A stretch of DNA of 64,000 bases from Bradyrhizobium sp. WSM471 (GCF_000244915.1 NZ_CM001442.1:6770012-6834011); one strand, 5' to 3'; shown: positions 8,997 through 17,902, counted from the stretch's first letter. The notes: generated from the letters alone by a model not told the origin. A program made the numbers and translations.

Positions 8997-10235
8997 ATGG
9001 CAGACGCTTTGGAATTGCAGGCCCGTTCCCTGCTCAGCGCAGCAGCGGTTCGCGCGCGTGCCGGCGAGATGCTCGAGATCGGCCTGAACGGAGGGCTGAC
9101 GCACTTCACGATCGATCTCGATCGCATGGACGGCGTTGCCGACGCCGTGTTGGCTGTTACGCGAAAAGCCTATCCCACGCTGGAGATTCCGTTCCATGCG
9201 CGCTGGCGGCATTTCGTGCTCGGCGGCGTCGACCGTTGGGCGCGGCTTGCGGATTCGGCGTCATGGACCGATCGCGCGGCACGGGCGCGCGCGGAGTTCG
9301 ACCTTGCCATCGTCAGCGTGCTGCTCGATGCCGGCGCGGGTGCGGCGTGGCGATACCGCGACGCTGTGACGGGACAAAGCATCGGCCGATCCGAAGGACT
9401 GGCGATTGCAAGTCTCGACATGTTCGCGAGCGGTCTTTTTTCCCACGATGCCCGCGCGCCTTTCAGGGCCGATGCCGACGTGCTCGCGCAACTGCCGCTC
9501 GCCGCGCTCACTCCGGCCTTTCAGGTGAGCGATGCCAATCCGCTGCTCGGGCTCGAGGGGCGGACCGATCTGCTGCGGCGTCTGGGCAAGCTGGTGGCGG
9601 AGCGCGCGGACGTGTTCGGCTCGCACGACACGCCGCGGCCGGGCGGGCTGTTCGATCACATCGCGGCACAGGCGAAGGGCGGCGCGGTTCCCGCGCCCGC
9701 GATCCTATCGGCGGTGCTGAACCAGCTCGGACCGATCTGGCCGTCGCGGCTCGAGCTTGCCGGGATTCCGCTCGGCGATTGCTGGCGCCATCCGGCGATC
9801 AAGGCCAGCGATGCCACCTCGGGCCTCGTGCCTCTGCACAAGCTGTCGCAATGGCTGAGCTATTCGCTGATCGAGCCGCTGCAGCGCGCCGGAATTGACG
9901 TCACCGACATCGACGGCCTGACCGGGCTGGCCGAATATCGCAATGGCGGCCTGTTCGTCGATCACGAGGTGTTGCGCCTGCGCGACGCCGCTGACGCCGA
10001 ACATGCGCATGCGGTGGACTCCCTGCTCGTCGTCGAGTGGCGCGCGCTGACGGTGGCGCTGCTGGACCGGCTCGCCGAACTGGTTCGCGCAAAACTCGGC
10101 CGCACCCCTGAAACATTGCCGCTCGCCAGCATTCTGGAAGGCGGCACCTGGGCCGCGGGCCGCGCGATCGCCTTCGCGCGCCGGCCCGACGGTTCGCCGC
10201 CGCTCACGGTGATCAGCGACGGCACGGTGTTCTAG
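8997..10235 (+). CDS. DUF1688 (URC4-like) protein
   Basis: A protein of 412 residues, starting 7 bases after the preceding stop. Family marks as I recall them are VPLHKLSQWLSYSLIEP, GLTGLAEYRNGGLFVD and a GDCWRHP-like segment. DUF1688 proteins are known as URC4 in the fungal uracil catabolic pathway; their chemical step is not established. There is no signal peptide and no transmembrane segment, so it should be cytoplasmic. Tight linkage to a URC1-type GTP cyclohydrolase II homologue and to a uracil phosphoribosyltransferase homologue is the expected bacterial arrangement for this pathway. Confidence 0.88.
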   Translation: MADALELQARSLLSAAAVRARAGEMLEIGLNGGLTHFTIDLDRMDGVADAVLAVTRKAYPTLEIPFHARWRHFVLGGVDRWARLADSASWTDRAARARAEFDLAIVSVLLDAGAGAAWRYRDAVTGQSIGRSEGLAIASLDMFASGLFSHDARAPFRADADVLAQLPLAALTPAFQVSDANPLLGLEGRTDLLRRLGKLVAERADVFGSHDTPRPGGLFDHIAAQAKGGAVPAPAILSAVLNQLGPIWPSRLELAGIPLGDCWRHPAIKASDATSGLVPLHKLSQWLSYSLIEPLQRAGIDVTDIDGLTGLAEYRNGGLFVDHEVLRLRDAADAEHAHAVDSLLVVEWRALTVALLDRLAELVRAKLGRTPETLPLASILEGGTWAAGRAIAFARRPDGSPPLTVISDGTVF

Positions 10236-10262
10236 TCTCTCGTTCGAGTTCGCGGAAACAGA

Positions 10263-10340
10263 CCCCTCATCCGGCGCTTCGCGCCACCTTCTCCCACATC
10301 CGCCTTCGCCAAGGCTTCGGCGGACATAAGGGGAGAAGGG
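10263..10340. repeat. Palindromic repeat, family B copy 2
   Basis: CCCCTCATCCGGCGCTTCGCGCC, then CTTCTCCC and, after a 30-base insert carrying its own CGCCTTCG.../...CGAAGGC-like arms, GGGGAGAAGGG. It separates the DUF1688 gene from the uracil phosphoribosyltransferase homologue inside what is otherwise a gene cluster, so it may fold in the shared mRNA. Confidence 0.75.
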
Positions 10341-10391
10341 AAGCATCGGCCCGTCGCGTTTCACCCAAGTGCATTTCGTTAGGAGCGTTCC

Positions 10392-11021
10392 ATGCAAGGC
10401 GTTACGATCGTCGATCATCCGCTGGTGCAGCACAAGCTGACCCTGGTGCGGGACAAATCGATCTCGACCAAATCGTTTCGGGAGCTGATCAAGGAGATCG
10501 GCATGCTCCTGTGCTACGAGGTGACGCGCGACCTGCCGCTCGCCGATACCGTCATCGAAACGCCGCTGGCGACGATGCATTCGGCCAAGATCGCGGGCAA
10601 GAAGCTGGTATTCGTGCCGATGCTGCGCGCCGGCACGACCTTCGTCGACGGCATGATGGACCTGGTGCCGACCGCGCGCGTCGCCCATATCGGACTCTAT
10701 CGTGAGCCGCACAGCTTTGCGGCGGTCGAGTACTTCTTCAAATCGCCGTCCGATCTCAGCGAGCGCCTGGCGATCGTGGTGACGCCGGTGGTTGCGACCG
10801 CCAACACGGCTGTGGCCGCAATCGACCGGCTCAAGGAGCGCGGCGCCAAGGATATTCGCCTCGCCTGCCTGATCGCCGCCCCCGAAGGGCTCGAGCGGCT
10901 GCGCGGACTGCATCCTGACGTCCCGATCTGGACGGCCGCGGTGGACGAAGGTCTCGACGAGAACGGCTTTATCCTGCCGGGCCTCGGGGACGCCGGCGAC
11001 CGCGCCTACGGGACAAGATAG
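10392..11021 (+). CDS. upp: Uracil phosphoribosyltransferase homologue with altered PRPP loop
   Basis: A protein of 209 residues, the usual length of uracil phosphoribosyltransferase (UPRT; uracil + PRPP to UMP). The uracil-binding C-terminus is intact ([16 protein letters not shown]), as is [14 protein letters not shown]. The PRPP-binding loop, normally DPMLATGGS, reads TPVVATANT (residues 131-139): the acidic residue and both glycines are gone. The flexible loop normally containing YEE/EP also differs ([13 protein letters not shown]). The context with URC1- and URC4-like genes fits a role in uracil breakdown. Whether it still makes UMP is open; it could use another substrate or be regulatory. 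The symbol is given by homology only. Confidence 0.8.
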   Translation: MQGVTIVDHPLVQHKLTLVRDKSISTKSFRELIKEIGMLLCYEVTRDLPLADTVIETPLATMHSAKIAGKKLVFVPMLRAGTTFVDGMMDLVPTARVAHIGLYREPHSFAAVEYFFKSPSDLSERLAIVVTPVVATANTAVAAIDRLKERGAKDIRLACLIAAPEGLERLRGLHPDVPIWTAAVDEGLDENGFILPGLGDAGDRAYGTR

Positions 11022-11100
11022 GCGCCGGCCCGCAAACCGCGTCACGTTAGGAACAGCTTCGCCCGCGCAAGGTTCTTCCTGCTCTACGATGGAGAGCACG

Positions 11101-11310
11101 ATGACCTATCAGGATGACCGCAGGGCAGACAGAGCACGCCGCAACAGCCCGGTGGGCTGGGCGATCGGCGCGATCTTCGTGATCGCCGTGGTCGCGGCCG
11201 TCTTCTTCTACAATGGACGCGACGTCGGTCCGCAGACCACGACCTCCAGCCCGAACAACGCGCCGAGCGTCACCACCGGATCGAACCCGCCTGCTGCGCC
11301 CGCGAAATGA
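11101..11310 (+). CDS. Small single-pass membrane protein
   Basis: A protein of 69 residues. The start at 11101 is favoured over an ATG 12 bases upstream because GGAGAG sits at the right distance. A charged N-terminus (about 16 residues, Arg/Asp-rich) is followed by one hydrophobic helix (residues 18-38, VGWAIGAIFVIAVVAAVFFY) and a Thr/Ser/Asn/Pro-rich tail of about 30 residues, probably periplasmic. I know of no family function. It stands alone between the uracil gene set and the convergent M48 peptidase gene. Confidence 0.65.
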   Translation: MTYQDDRRADRARRNSPVGWAIGAIFVIAVVAAVFFYNGRDVGPQTTTSSPNNAPSVTTGSNPPAAPAK

Positions 11311-11328
11311 TGCGCCGAGGGCGGCGCG

Positions 11329-12438
11329 TTATACCTTGCCGCTGCCGCAGATCCCCTTCAGTGACCGCCACTCCGCATCGGTCAGCAGCGGCGCGCCGCT
11401 GGCGGGGCGGTCTTCTTTCGTCATGCGTGCGAGGCGGTCCTCGGTCAGCGGATGGCTCGCCAGGATCGACGTGAGGCCGCCGCCCTCCTTGCCGGTGATG
11501 CGGAACATCAATTCGGCCGCGGGCTTCGGCGAACGGCCGAGCTTGTGCATGATCTCGATGGCAAACGTATCCGCGGCGGTCTCGGCCTCGCGCGAATAGG
11601 AGGCCTCGACCACGCTACGCGAGGCGAAGATCACGGCGCTCGAGCCGGTGACGTCGCCGAACAACAAGCCGATCAGGAACGAGGTGCCGCCGTTGTAGAT
11701 CAGGCCGCGCATGTTGTCGTAATGCTTGAGATGACCGAGCTCGTGGGCGAGGATGCCGGCGAGCTCGTCCGGGCTTTCGGCCTTGTCGAGCAGGCCCTTC
11801 AGCACGAAGACCTTGCCGCCGGGCAGCGCGAACGCGTTCGGCACCGGGGTCGGCAGCACGCCCGCGGTCATGGAATCGTCGTCGAGGCCGGCGGCATCGC
11901 GCAGCCGATTGACGAGCTTGATGAACGCCGCCTTCCCTGCCGCGTCCTCGCACGCGTTGCGGCCGAAGATCGTCTTCACCTGAACCTCCGACGCGTCGCC
12001 GATGCGCCGCTCGATCGGTTTCGGCACCAGCGGCGCGAGGCGGTCGGCGGCGAGCGGCACGCCGAACAGCACGACGCAGACGATGGAGACGGCGGCAGCC
12101 ATCGACCAGCCGACGATCTTTGCGACGCCGCGGCGCGAGGTCTGGTGCTCGTCGAGCCGCATGCAGCGGGCGGTCACGTCTGAGGCGAGCAGAGCGTCGC
12201 GGATTTCCAGCCGCGCCAGCGGCGGCGCGGAAGCGCAGGCGAGTCGCAAGATGCCGGGCGGGCTGTCGGCGCGGCGGATGTCGGCATAGGCCCAGCGAAC
12301 GGGCGTCGCACCCTCTTCGAGGATCTCGAGCGCGTCAATGAGCGTCAGCACCACCTGCCGTCTGCGGCTGGACACGCCGTCGAAGAAGATCGTCGGCTTC
12401 GCGGACTGCGCCGGGGCCTCAGCGAATACGTCACTCAC
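11329..12438 (-). CDS. M48 family zinc metallopeptidase, membrane-anchored
   Basis: A protein of 369 residues. One transmembrane segment lies near residues 109-128 (WSMAAAVSIVCVVLFGVPLA). The zinc motif HELGH is at residues 232-236 and the third ligand is in REAETAAD, as in M48 peptidases of the HtpX/Ste24/BepA group. The N-terminal 100 residues are a separate cytoplasmic domain that the M48 domain does not need. The peptidase domain likely faces the periplasm. Its start codon lies 3 bases after the stop of the DUF898 gene, so the two form an operon and may act on the same membrane process. Confidence 0.85.
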   Translation of the reverse strand: MSDVFAEAPAQSAKPTIFFDGVSSRRRQVVLTLIDALEILEEGATPVRWAYADIRRADSPPGILRLACASAPPLARLEIRDALLASDVTARCMRLDEHQTSRRGVAKIVGWSMAAAVSIVCVVLFGVPLAADRLAPLVPKPIERRIGDASEVQVKTIFGRNACEDAAGKAAFIKLVNRLRDAAGLDDDSMTAGVLPTPVPNAFALPGGKVFVLKGLLDKAESPDELAGILAHELGHLKHYDNMRGLIYNGGTSFLIGLLFGDVTGSSAVIFASRSVVEASYSREAETAADTFAIEIMHKLGRSPKPAAELMFRITGKEGGGLTSILASHPLTEDRLARMTKEDRPASGAPLLTDAEWRSLKGICGSGKV

Positions 12439-12441
12439 AGC

Positions 12442-13596
12442 TCAGAATCCCGCGACATCGAGTCCATCGGCAAAGCCTTCGCCCAGAGCGCTGGCAAGCT
12501 CGGCGCTGCCGCGCACGTCAGCCGCGGCCCCGATGTTGTGCACATCGACCGTTTCCAGCACCTTGGCCCAGAGATCGCGCTGGAGATAGACCCGCATGAC
12601 GATGTTGAGGGCGAGAGCGAGTGCGAAGTAGCCGATCACCATCATCACCAGTGTCGGGATGCTCTTGGCGGCATTGCCGGGCCCCAACGCCTGCTCGACC
12701 GAAAGGCCGCTCAGCTTGACGACGAGCATGGTCGCTCCGCCGATATAGGCGGCGAAGATCACCGAGAGCAGCATCCACCAGCCGATTACCTTCCAGTACA
12801 GGCCGTAGAATGCGTTGTGCGGCAGTTGCGAGGACACGCTGACGCCGCCGATACGGATACCGTCGAGCCACCAGCGCCACTCGCGCGCCTTGAACTCGGC
12901 ATAGAAGAACGGCGCCAGCGGAAAGATCACCATTGCAATCGGGCTCAGCAGCCACAGCCACCAGCCGCGCTTGAAGAACGTCCAGCCGTCGGCATCGAAA
13001 TCGCCGCGCAAATCGCCGTAATGGGTGTGCCGCATCTTGTAGCGTTCGAGCGAGGCCTCGCGCCACGGCAACGCGAGCCCAAGCGTCAGAAACACCAGCA
13101 AGCCCCACAGCATGGCGCGGAACGAATAGGCCCAGCCCGATCCGTCCATCCAGAACCGCACGCCGCGCCAGACCGTGCGCGTCAGCCGATAGCGCCGCGC
13201 GCGAAAGATCGCGAACTGGCCGAAGGCGTAGAAGCTGATGAACAGCGGCGTCGAGGCAAAGCCCTGCCAGCGCTCGAACTCGATACCGACAAGGAAGTAA
13301 GCGAGGTAGATCGGCACCAGAATCGCGAGCGCGAACAGGAAGCCGACCAGAAGCTCCTTGGCCCGCCCGGTATATTCGGCGGCGTCGCCGTCGACCGCGA
13401 TGTTCGCCCACAGATGACGGCGGATGTCGGTGACGAGCCAGAACCGGTAGAAGCCGAAGGTGACGAGCTCCAGCAGGGCACCCTTGGTGACCAATTTGCG
13501 AAACTCGGTGCGGTTGCCGGTGAAATCGACCCGCGTGGGCGGCAGCGGCGGGGGTAAGGGTTCTGAGCCGATAGGGGCCCATTGCATGTCGTTCAC
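12442..13596 (-). CDS. DUF898 (YjgN-like) polytopic membrane protein
   Basis: About 384 residues. The GTG at 13596 is chosen because GAGG lies 8 bases upstream; an ATG 9 bases further in and a TTG at 13632 are alternatives. A short cytoplasmic N-terminus leads into at least six hydrophobic segments, among them LLVGFLFALAILVPIYLAYF and MLWGLLVFLTLGLALPW. The motif FRARRYRLTRTVWRG and the later YKMRHTHYGD fit DUF898/YjgN. Function is unknown for the family; the operon partner is an M48 peptidase gene that begins 3 bases downstream, an arrangement that suggests envelope quality control. Confidence 0.8.
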   Translation of the reverse strand: MNDMQWAPIGSEPLPPPLPPTRVDFTGNRTEFRKLVTKGALLELVTFGFYRFWLVTDIRRHLWANIAVDGDAAEYTGRAKELLVGFLFALAILVPIYLAYFLVGIEFERWQGFASTPLFISFYAFGQFAIFRARRYRLTRTVWRGVRFWMDGSGWAYSFRAMLWGLLVFLTLGLALPWREASLERYKMRHTHYGDLRGDFDADGWTFFKRGWWLWLLSPIAMVIFPLAPFFYAEFKAREWRWWLDGIRIGGVSVSSQLPHNAFYGLYWKVIGWWMLLSVIFAAYIGGATMLVVKLSGLSVEQALGPGNAAKSIPTLVMMVIGYFALALALNIVMRVYLQRDLWAKVLETVDVHNIGAAADVRGSAELASALGEGFADGLDVAGF

Positions 13597-13754
13597 GGCG
13601 GCAACCTCGGGGTGCGGACCTGGTTCGATCAAACTATAGATCAGAGATTAGTCGATCCCCAAGATGGGCGGGTTCGATTTGGCTCGATTCCAGTCGCTTT
13701 CTGGCACGATTTCACGGCCGAGGGGGTGCGCGAGATCACGTTCGCGAATGTCCG

Positions 13755-13839
13755 GTAGCCCGGATGGAGCGGAGCGCAATCCGGGACGGCGGCAGTGGCG
13801 GCCTGAATCCCGGATTTCGCTTCGCTCCATCCGGGCTAC
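13755..13839. repeat. Palindromic repeat, family A copy 2
   Basis: GTAGCCCGGATGGAGCG...CAATCCGGG and the matching CCCGGATTTCGCTTCGCTCCATCCGGGCTAC. It occupies most of the 364-base gap between the divergent DUF898 and P450 genes; outside it I see only the likely P450 promoter and ribosome binding site region. Confidence 0.9.
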
Positions 13840-13960
13840 TACACACCCATGTGGCAAAACTCGCCCTTGCTCCGGCGCAGACAACCGGCTGTAATTGCAA
13901 ATCAAATACCGCAGCGCAGAATTCAACGAGAACGCGCGGTTGATGTCAGGGAGAGCGGTC

Positions 13961-15226
13961 ATGCATGGGACCATCGAAAACGCGGCGAAGCTCGACGCGT
14001 TACGCGCACGCGCTACGTCACTGCCACTGGAGCAGTTCGATCCGGGCGACCCAGAGCTGTTCAGGACCGATACGTTCTGGCCCTATTTCGATCGCCTGCG
14101 CCGCGAAGATCCCGTGCACTATTGCAAGGACTCGATGTTCGGGCCGTATTGGTCGGTGACGCGCTACAACGACATCATGGAGATCGAGACCAATCATTCG
14201 GTGTTCTCCTCGGCCTCCTCGCTCGGCGGCATCACCATCCGCGACATCGATCCGGACCTGCGCCGCGAGAGCTTCATCTCGATGGACCCGCCGCGCCACG
14301 CGGCGCAGCGCAAGACCGTGGCGCCGATGTTCACACCGACGCATCTGGACAATCTGGCCCTGAGCATCCGCCAGCGCTCGGCCGAGTGTCTGGACAATCT
14401 GCCGCGTGGCGAGGTGTTCGACTGGGTCGACCATGTCTCGATCGAGCTCACCACGCAGATGCTCGCGGTGCTGTTCGATTTTCCCTGGGAGGATCGCCGC
14501 AAGCTGACGCGCTGGTCGGACATCGCGACCACCATTCCCGGACCCGATGGCCTCGTCGCCACCGAAGACGAGCGTCAGGCCGAGCTGACGGAATGCGCCG
14601 GCTATTTCGCGCGGCTGTGGAAGGAACGCATCGCGCAGCCGCCGAAGAGCGACCTGTTGTCGATGATGGCGCATGGCGCCGCGACGCGCGACATGGACGC
14701 GAAGAACTTCCTCGGCAATCTCATCCTTCTGATCGTCGGCGGCAACGACACCACCCGCAACACCATGTCGGGCTCGCTCCACGCGCTGAGCCAGCATCCG
14801 GAGCAATATCGCAAGCTGCGCGAAAATCCCGCGCTGCTCGACAGCTTCGTGCCGGAAGTGATCCGCTGGCAGACGCCGCTGGCCCATATGCGCCGCACCG
14901 CGCTTGCCGACTTCGAGTTCCGCGGCAAGCAGATCAAGAAAGGTGACAAGGTCGTGATGTGGTACGTCTCGGGCAACCGCGACGCCGACGCGATCGAAAA
15001 GCCCTACGAATTCATCATTGACCGCGCCCGCCCGCGCACGCATCTCTCGTTCGGCTTCGGCATCCACCGCTGCGTCGGCTTGCGGCTTGCCGAACTCCAG
15101 CTCAAGATTATCTGGGAAGAGATCCTCAAGCGATTCGACCATATCGAGGTGGTCGGCGAACCCAAGCGGGTCTATTCGAGTTTCGTGAAGGGTCTCGAAA
15201 CCTTGCCGGTGAAGATTGCGGCGTGA
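13961..15226 (+). CDS. Cytochrome P450, CYP153-like, first of a tandem pair
   Basis: A protein of 421 residues from the ATG at 13961, which has AGGGAGAG just upstream; the open frame begins earlier but without support. P450 marks: I-helix LIVGGNDTTRN, ExxR in PEVIRWQTPLAHMRRTA, and heme-ligand loop FGFGIHRCVG with Cys371. No N-terminal membrane helix, so it is a soluble bacterial class I enzyme. The WQTPLAHMRRTA and VVMWYVSGNRD stretches resemble CYP153 terminal alkane/fatty acid hydroxylases; this is from memory of the family. No ferredoxin or ferredoxin reductase gene is adjacent, so electrons must come from elsewhere. Confidence 0.85.
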   Translation: MHGTIENAAKLDALRARATSLPLEQFDPGDPELFRTDTFWPYFDRLRREDPVHYCKDSMFGPYWSVTRYNDIMEIETNHSVFSSASSLGGITIRDIDPDLRRESFISMDPPRHAAQRKTVAPMFTPTHLDNLALSIRQRSAECLDNLPRGEVFDWVDHVSIELTTQMLAVLFDFPWEDRRKLTRWSDIATTIPGPDGLVATEDERQAELTECAGYFARLWKERIAQPPKSDLLSMMAHGAATRDMDAKNFLGNLILLIVGGNDTTRNTMSGSLHALSQHPEQYRKLRENPALLDSFVPEVIRWQTPLAHMRRTALADFEFRGKQIKKGDKVVMWYVSGNRDADAIEKPYEFIIDRARPRTHLSFGFGIHRCVGLRLAELQLKIIWEEILKRFDHIEVVGEPKRVYSSFVKGLETLPVKIAA

Positions 15227-15249
15227 CGTGCGGCATGCGCCGGTGCTTG

Positions 15250-15391
15250 TCTCCCTCGCCCCGCTTGCGGGGAGAGGGTGGGGTGAGGGGGAGTCTCCGC
15301 GAGGACGGTGACAGCCGGATCGTGGAGAGTCCCCCTCACCCGGATCGCATCTAACGATGCGATCCGACCTCTCCCCGCAAGCGGGGCGAGG
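15250..15391. repeat. Palindromic repeat, family B copy 3
   Basis: CTCGCCCCGCTTGCGGGGAGAGGGTGGGGTGAGGGGGA-like left arm (in parts) and CCCCCTCACCCGGATCGCATC...GATGCGATCCG...CTCTCCCCGCAAGCGGGGCGAG right arm, with an inner GGATCGCATC / GATGCGATCC hairpin. It fills the gap between the two P450 genes and could separate their expression. Confidence 0.8.
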
Positions 15392-15435
15392 TGAACTGCG
15401 TCCCGGCGTCCGATTCAAACACTGGAGCAACCACC

Positions 15436-16710
15436 ATGAACATTCAAGCGCCGGTTCAAGTGGACAAGGCCGAACGCATGCGTCGGGCCCGCGAGGAGGC
15501 CTATGCGACGCCGCTGGCGCAATTCCACCCCGGCGCGCCCAGGCTGTTCCAGGACGATACCCTGTGGCCGTGGTTCGAGCGGCTGCGCAAGGAAGAGCCG
15601 GTGCATTACTGCACCAATGCGCCGATCGAGCCGTATTGGTCGGTGGTGAAGTACGACGACATCATGCATGTCGACACCAACCACGGCCTGTTCTCCTCCG
15701 ATTCAACGCTCGGCGGCATCGGGATCCGCGACGTGCCGGAAGGCTACGACTGGCCGAGCTTCATCGCCATGGACCAGCCGCGTCATTCGTCGCAGCGCAA
15801 GACGGTGTCGCCGATGTTCACGCCGACGCATCTGGACGAGCTGGCAAAACTGATCCGCCAGCGCTCGCAGACCGTGCTCGACAATCTGCCGCGCAACGAG
15901 ACCTTCAATTTCGTCGAGCGCGTCTCGATCGAATTGACGACGCAGATGCTGGCCACCCTGTTCGACTTCCCCTGGGAGGAGCGGCGCAAGCTGACGCGCT
16001 GGTCCGATGTCGCGACCGCGCTGCCCAAGAGCGGCATTGTTGCCTCGGCCGAAGAGCGCCGCCGCGAGATGGACGAGTGCTACGCCTACATGTCCAGGCT
16101 CTGGAACGAGCGAGTCAATTCCGCGCCGCGCAACGATTTGTTGTCGCTGATGGCGCACAACGACGCTACACGGTTCATGGATCCCGACAATCTCATGGGC
16201 AACATCATCCTGCTCATCGTCGGCGGCAACGACACCACGCGCAACACCATGACCGGCTCGGTGCTGGCGCTGAACGAGAATCCGGAGCAGTACGACAGGC
16301 TGCGCGCCAACCCGGAACTGATCGATTCCATGGTGCCCGAAGTGATCCGCTGGCAGACCCCGCTCGCGCATATGCGCCGCACTGCGCTGCAGGACACCGA
16401 AGTTGGCGGCAAGCACATCAAGAAGGGCGACCGCGTCGTGATGTGGTACGTCTCCGGTAACCGCGACGAGGAGATGTTCGAGAGGCCGAACGAGTTCGTC
16501 ATCGATCGCCCGCGGCCGCGCACCCACCTCTCCTTCGGTTTCGGCATCCACCGCTGCGTCGGCATGCGCCTCGCCGAGCTCCAGCTCAAGATCGTCTGGG
16601 AAGAGATGCTGAAGCGCTTCGACCGCATCGAGGTGGTCGGCGAGCCCAAGCGGATCTATTCGAGCTTCATCAAGGGCTATGAGTCACTGCCGGTGAGGAT
16701 TCCGGGGTAG
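15436..16710 (+). CDS. Cytochrome P450, CYP153-like, second of a tandem pair
   Basis: A protein of 424 residues (GGAG before the ATG). It is clearly a paralogue of the upstream gene: the same I-helix LIVGGNDTTRN, the same PEVIRWQTPLAHMRRTA, the same FGFGIHRCVG loop with Cys374, and near-identical C-termini. Differences concentrate in the N-terminal 60 residues and in the B-C region (for example GIGIRDVPEGYDWPSF versus the longer, more charged segment in the first copy), which in P450s shapes substrate access. The pair thus looks like a duplication that has diverged in substrate range. No redox partner gene is nearby. Confidence 0.85.
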   Translation: MNIQAPVQVDKAERMRRAREEAYATPLAQFHPGAPRLFQDDTLWPWFERLRKEEPVHYCTNAPIEPYWSVVKYDDIMHVDTNHGLFSSDSTLGGIGIRDVPEGYDWPSFIAMDQPRHSSQRKTVSPMFTPTHLDELAKLIRQRSQTVLDNLPRNETFNFVERVSIELTTQMLATLFDFPWEERRKLTRWSDVATALPKSGIVASAEERRREMDECYAYMSRLWNERVNSAPRNDLLSLMAHNDATRFMDPDNLMGNIILLIVGGNDTTRNTMTGSVLALNENPEQYDRLRANPELIDSMVPEVIRWQTPLAHMRRTALQDTEVGGKHIKKGDRVVMWYVSGNRDEEMFERPNEFVIDRPRPRTHLSFGFGIHRCVGMRLAELQLKIVWEEMLKRFDRIEVVGEPKRIYSSFIKGYESLPVRIPG

Positions 16711-16749
16711 ACTTCACTGTCCGTCATTGCGGCGCGTTCAACTCTATCC

Positions 16750-16853
16750 CCTCACCCTGAGGAGCCTGCGAAGCAGGCGTCTCGAAGGGCGAGGCCGAGA
16801 GCAGGGCCTGCATCCTTCGAGACGCGCGAAGACGCGCTCCTCAGGATGAGGAT
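16750..16853. repeat. Palindromic repeat, family C copy 1
   Basis: CCTCACCCTGAGGAGC...CTCGAAGGGCGAGGCC on the left and CATCCTTCGAGACGCGCG...GCTCCTCAGGATGAGG on the right. It lies between the second P450 gene and the convergent LysR gene. Related copies lie at 21159, 38580 and 45319. Confidence 0.85.
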
Positions 16854-16950
16854 AAACGCCTTTCGCGCGGATATAAAATTCCGGCATGACAGCTCGCACA
16901 ACATGCGATGGGTCGCACACGGCGTACTGTCCTAAACCGCACGGACACAT

Positions 16951-17871
16951 CTAACTCAACTTGATGTCCCAGACCCCGTCCTTGCGGCAGGCGGCGACTT
17001 CCTCGCGCAGGAGGGCGGTGACGGCGACCGAGGCCGTCGAGACCGGACGGTCGATCGGAGAGGCGAATATGAGCTCGCGGGTCATCGGCTTCGAGACGAC
17101 GGCGGTTTCCAGCCGCCCGTCCGCGACCTCGCCGTGGACCGACGAGGGCGGCAGCAGCGCGAAACCGAGGCCTTCCTCGACGAGACTCGTGAGCACGCGG
17201 AACGAATCCGCCTCGAGCTGGACGTTGAGCTTGATCTTGCGCTGGGCCGCCGCGTGCTCGATCAGCGCACGGAGACCGTGGGAATGACTGGGCAGCACCA
17301 GCCGTTGCCGCAGCAGCCAGCCGATATCGACGCTCTTCTTGCGCGCCAGGCCACAACCGCGCGGACCAACGGCGACGATGTTGTCGCGACCGAGGCTTTC
17401 CACGTTGAGATGCAGATCGGCGGAGCGGCCGTAGAGGATGGCGAGATCCATCTCGCCGCGATGCAGCCATTCGACGAGATGGCCGCTGTAGCTCTCGACG
17501 ATGCGCAGCGAAATGCCGGGAAACTTTTCGACGCAGCGCCGCGCGAAGCGCGCCGACAGTACGCAGCTCACGGTCGGGACCAGGCCGAGCACGACCTGGC
17601 CGGACGGCGGCCCCTTGGAGGACTGGATGTCGTCTCGGATCTGGTCGATCTGCCGCACGATGCCGGAGGTGCGCGCCAGCAAGAGGCGGCCGGCATCCGT
17701 GAGCACCATGCCGCGGCCGTTGCGGGTGAACAATTCGGTGCGCAGCTCGTGTTCCAGCAGCTTGATCTGCCTGGAGAGCGCCGGCTGCGCCACGCGCAAC
17801 GTGTCGGACGCCTTGGAGAGGCTGCCGAGCTCCGCCACGCAACTGAAGGTCCTGAGCTGACGGAAATCCAT
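16951..17871 (-). CDS. LysR-type transcriptional regulator
   Basis: A protein of 306 residues from the ATG at 17871. Residues 1-60 are the winged helix-turn-helix (MDFRQLRTF, then LSKASDTLRVAQPALSRQIK), followed by a linker helix and a two-lobed periplasmic-binding-like effector domain (from about residue 90). LysR proteins usually bind a T-N11-A box and respond to a pathway metabolite. The gene is divergent from an acyl-CoA dehydrogenase / CoA-transferase / hydratase operon, which it very likely controls together with itself; a fitting T-N11-A palindrome lies in the shared promoter region. Confidence 0.9.
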   Translation of the reverse strand: MDFRQLRTFSCVAELGSLSKASDTLRVAQPALSRQIKLLEHELRTELFTRNGRGMVLTDAGRLLLARTSGIVRQIDQIRDDIQSSKGPPSGQVVLGLVPTVSCVLSARFARRCVEKFPGISLRIVESYSGHLVEWLHRGEMDLAILYGRSADLHLNVESLGRDNIVAVGPRGCGLARKKSVDIGWLLRQRLVLPSHSHGLRALIEHAAAQRKIKLNVQLEADSFRVLTSLVEEGLGFALLPPSSVHGEVADGRLETAVVSKPMTRELIFASPIDRPVSTASVAVTALLREEVAACRKDGVWDIKLS

Positions 17872-17902
17872 GCTTGCCAATCCTGGAAGGCTACTCCATA
17901 CG

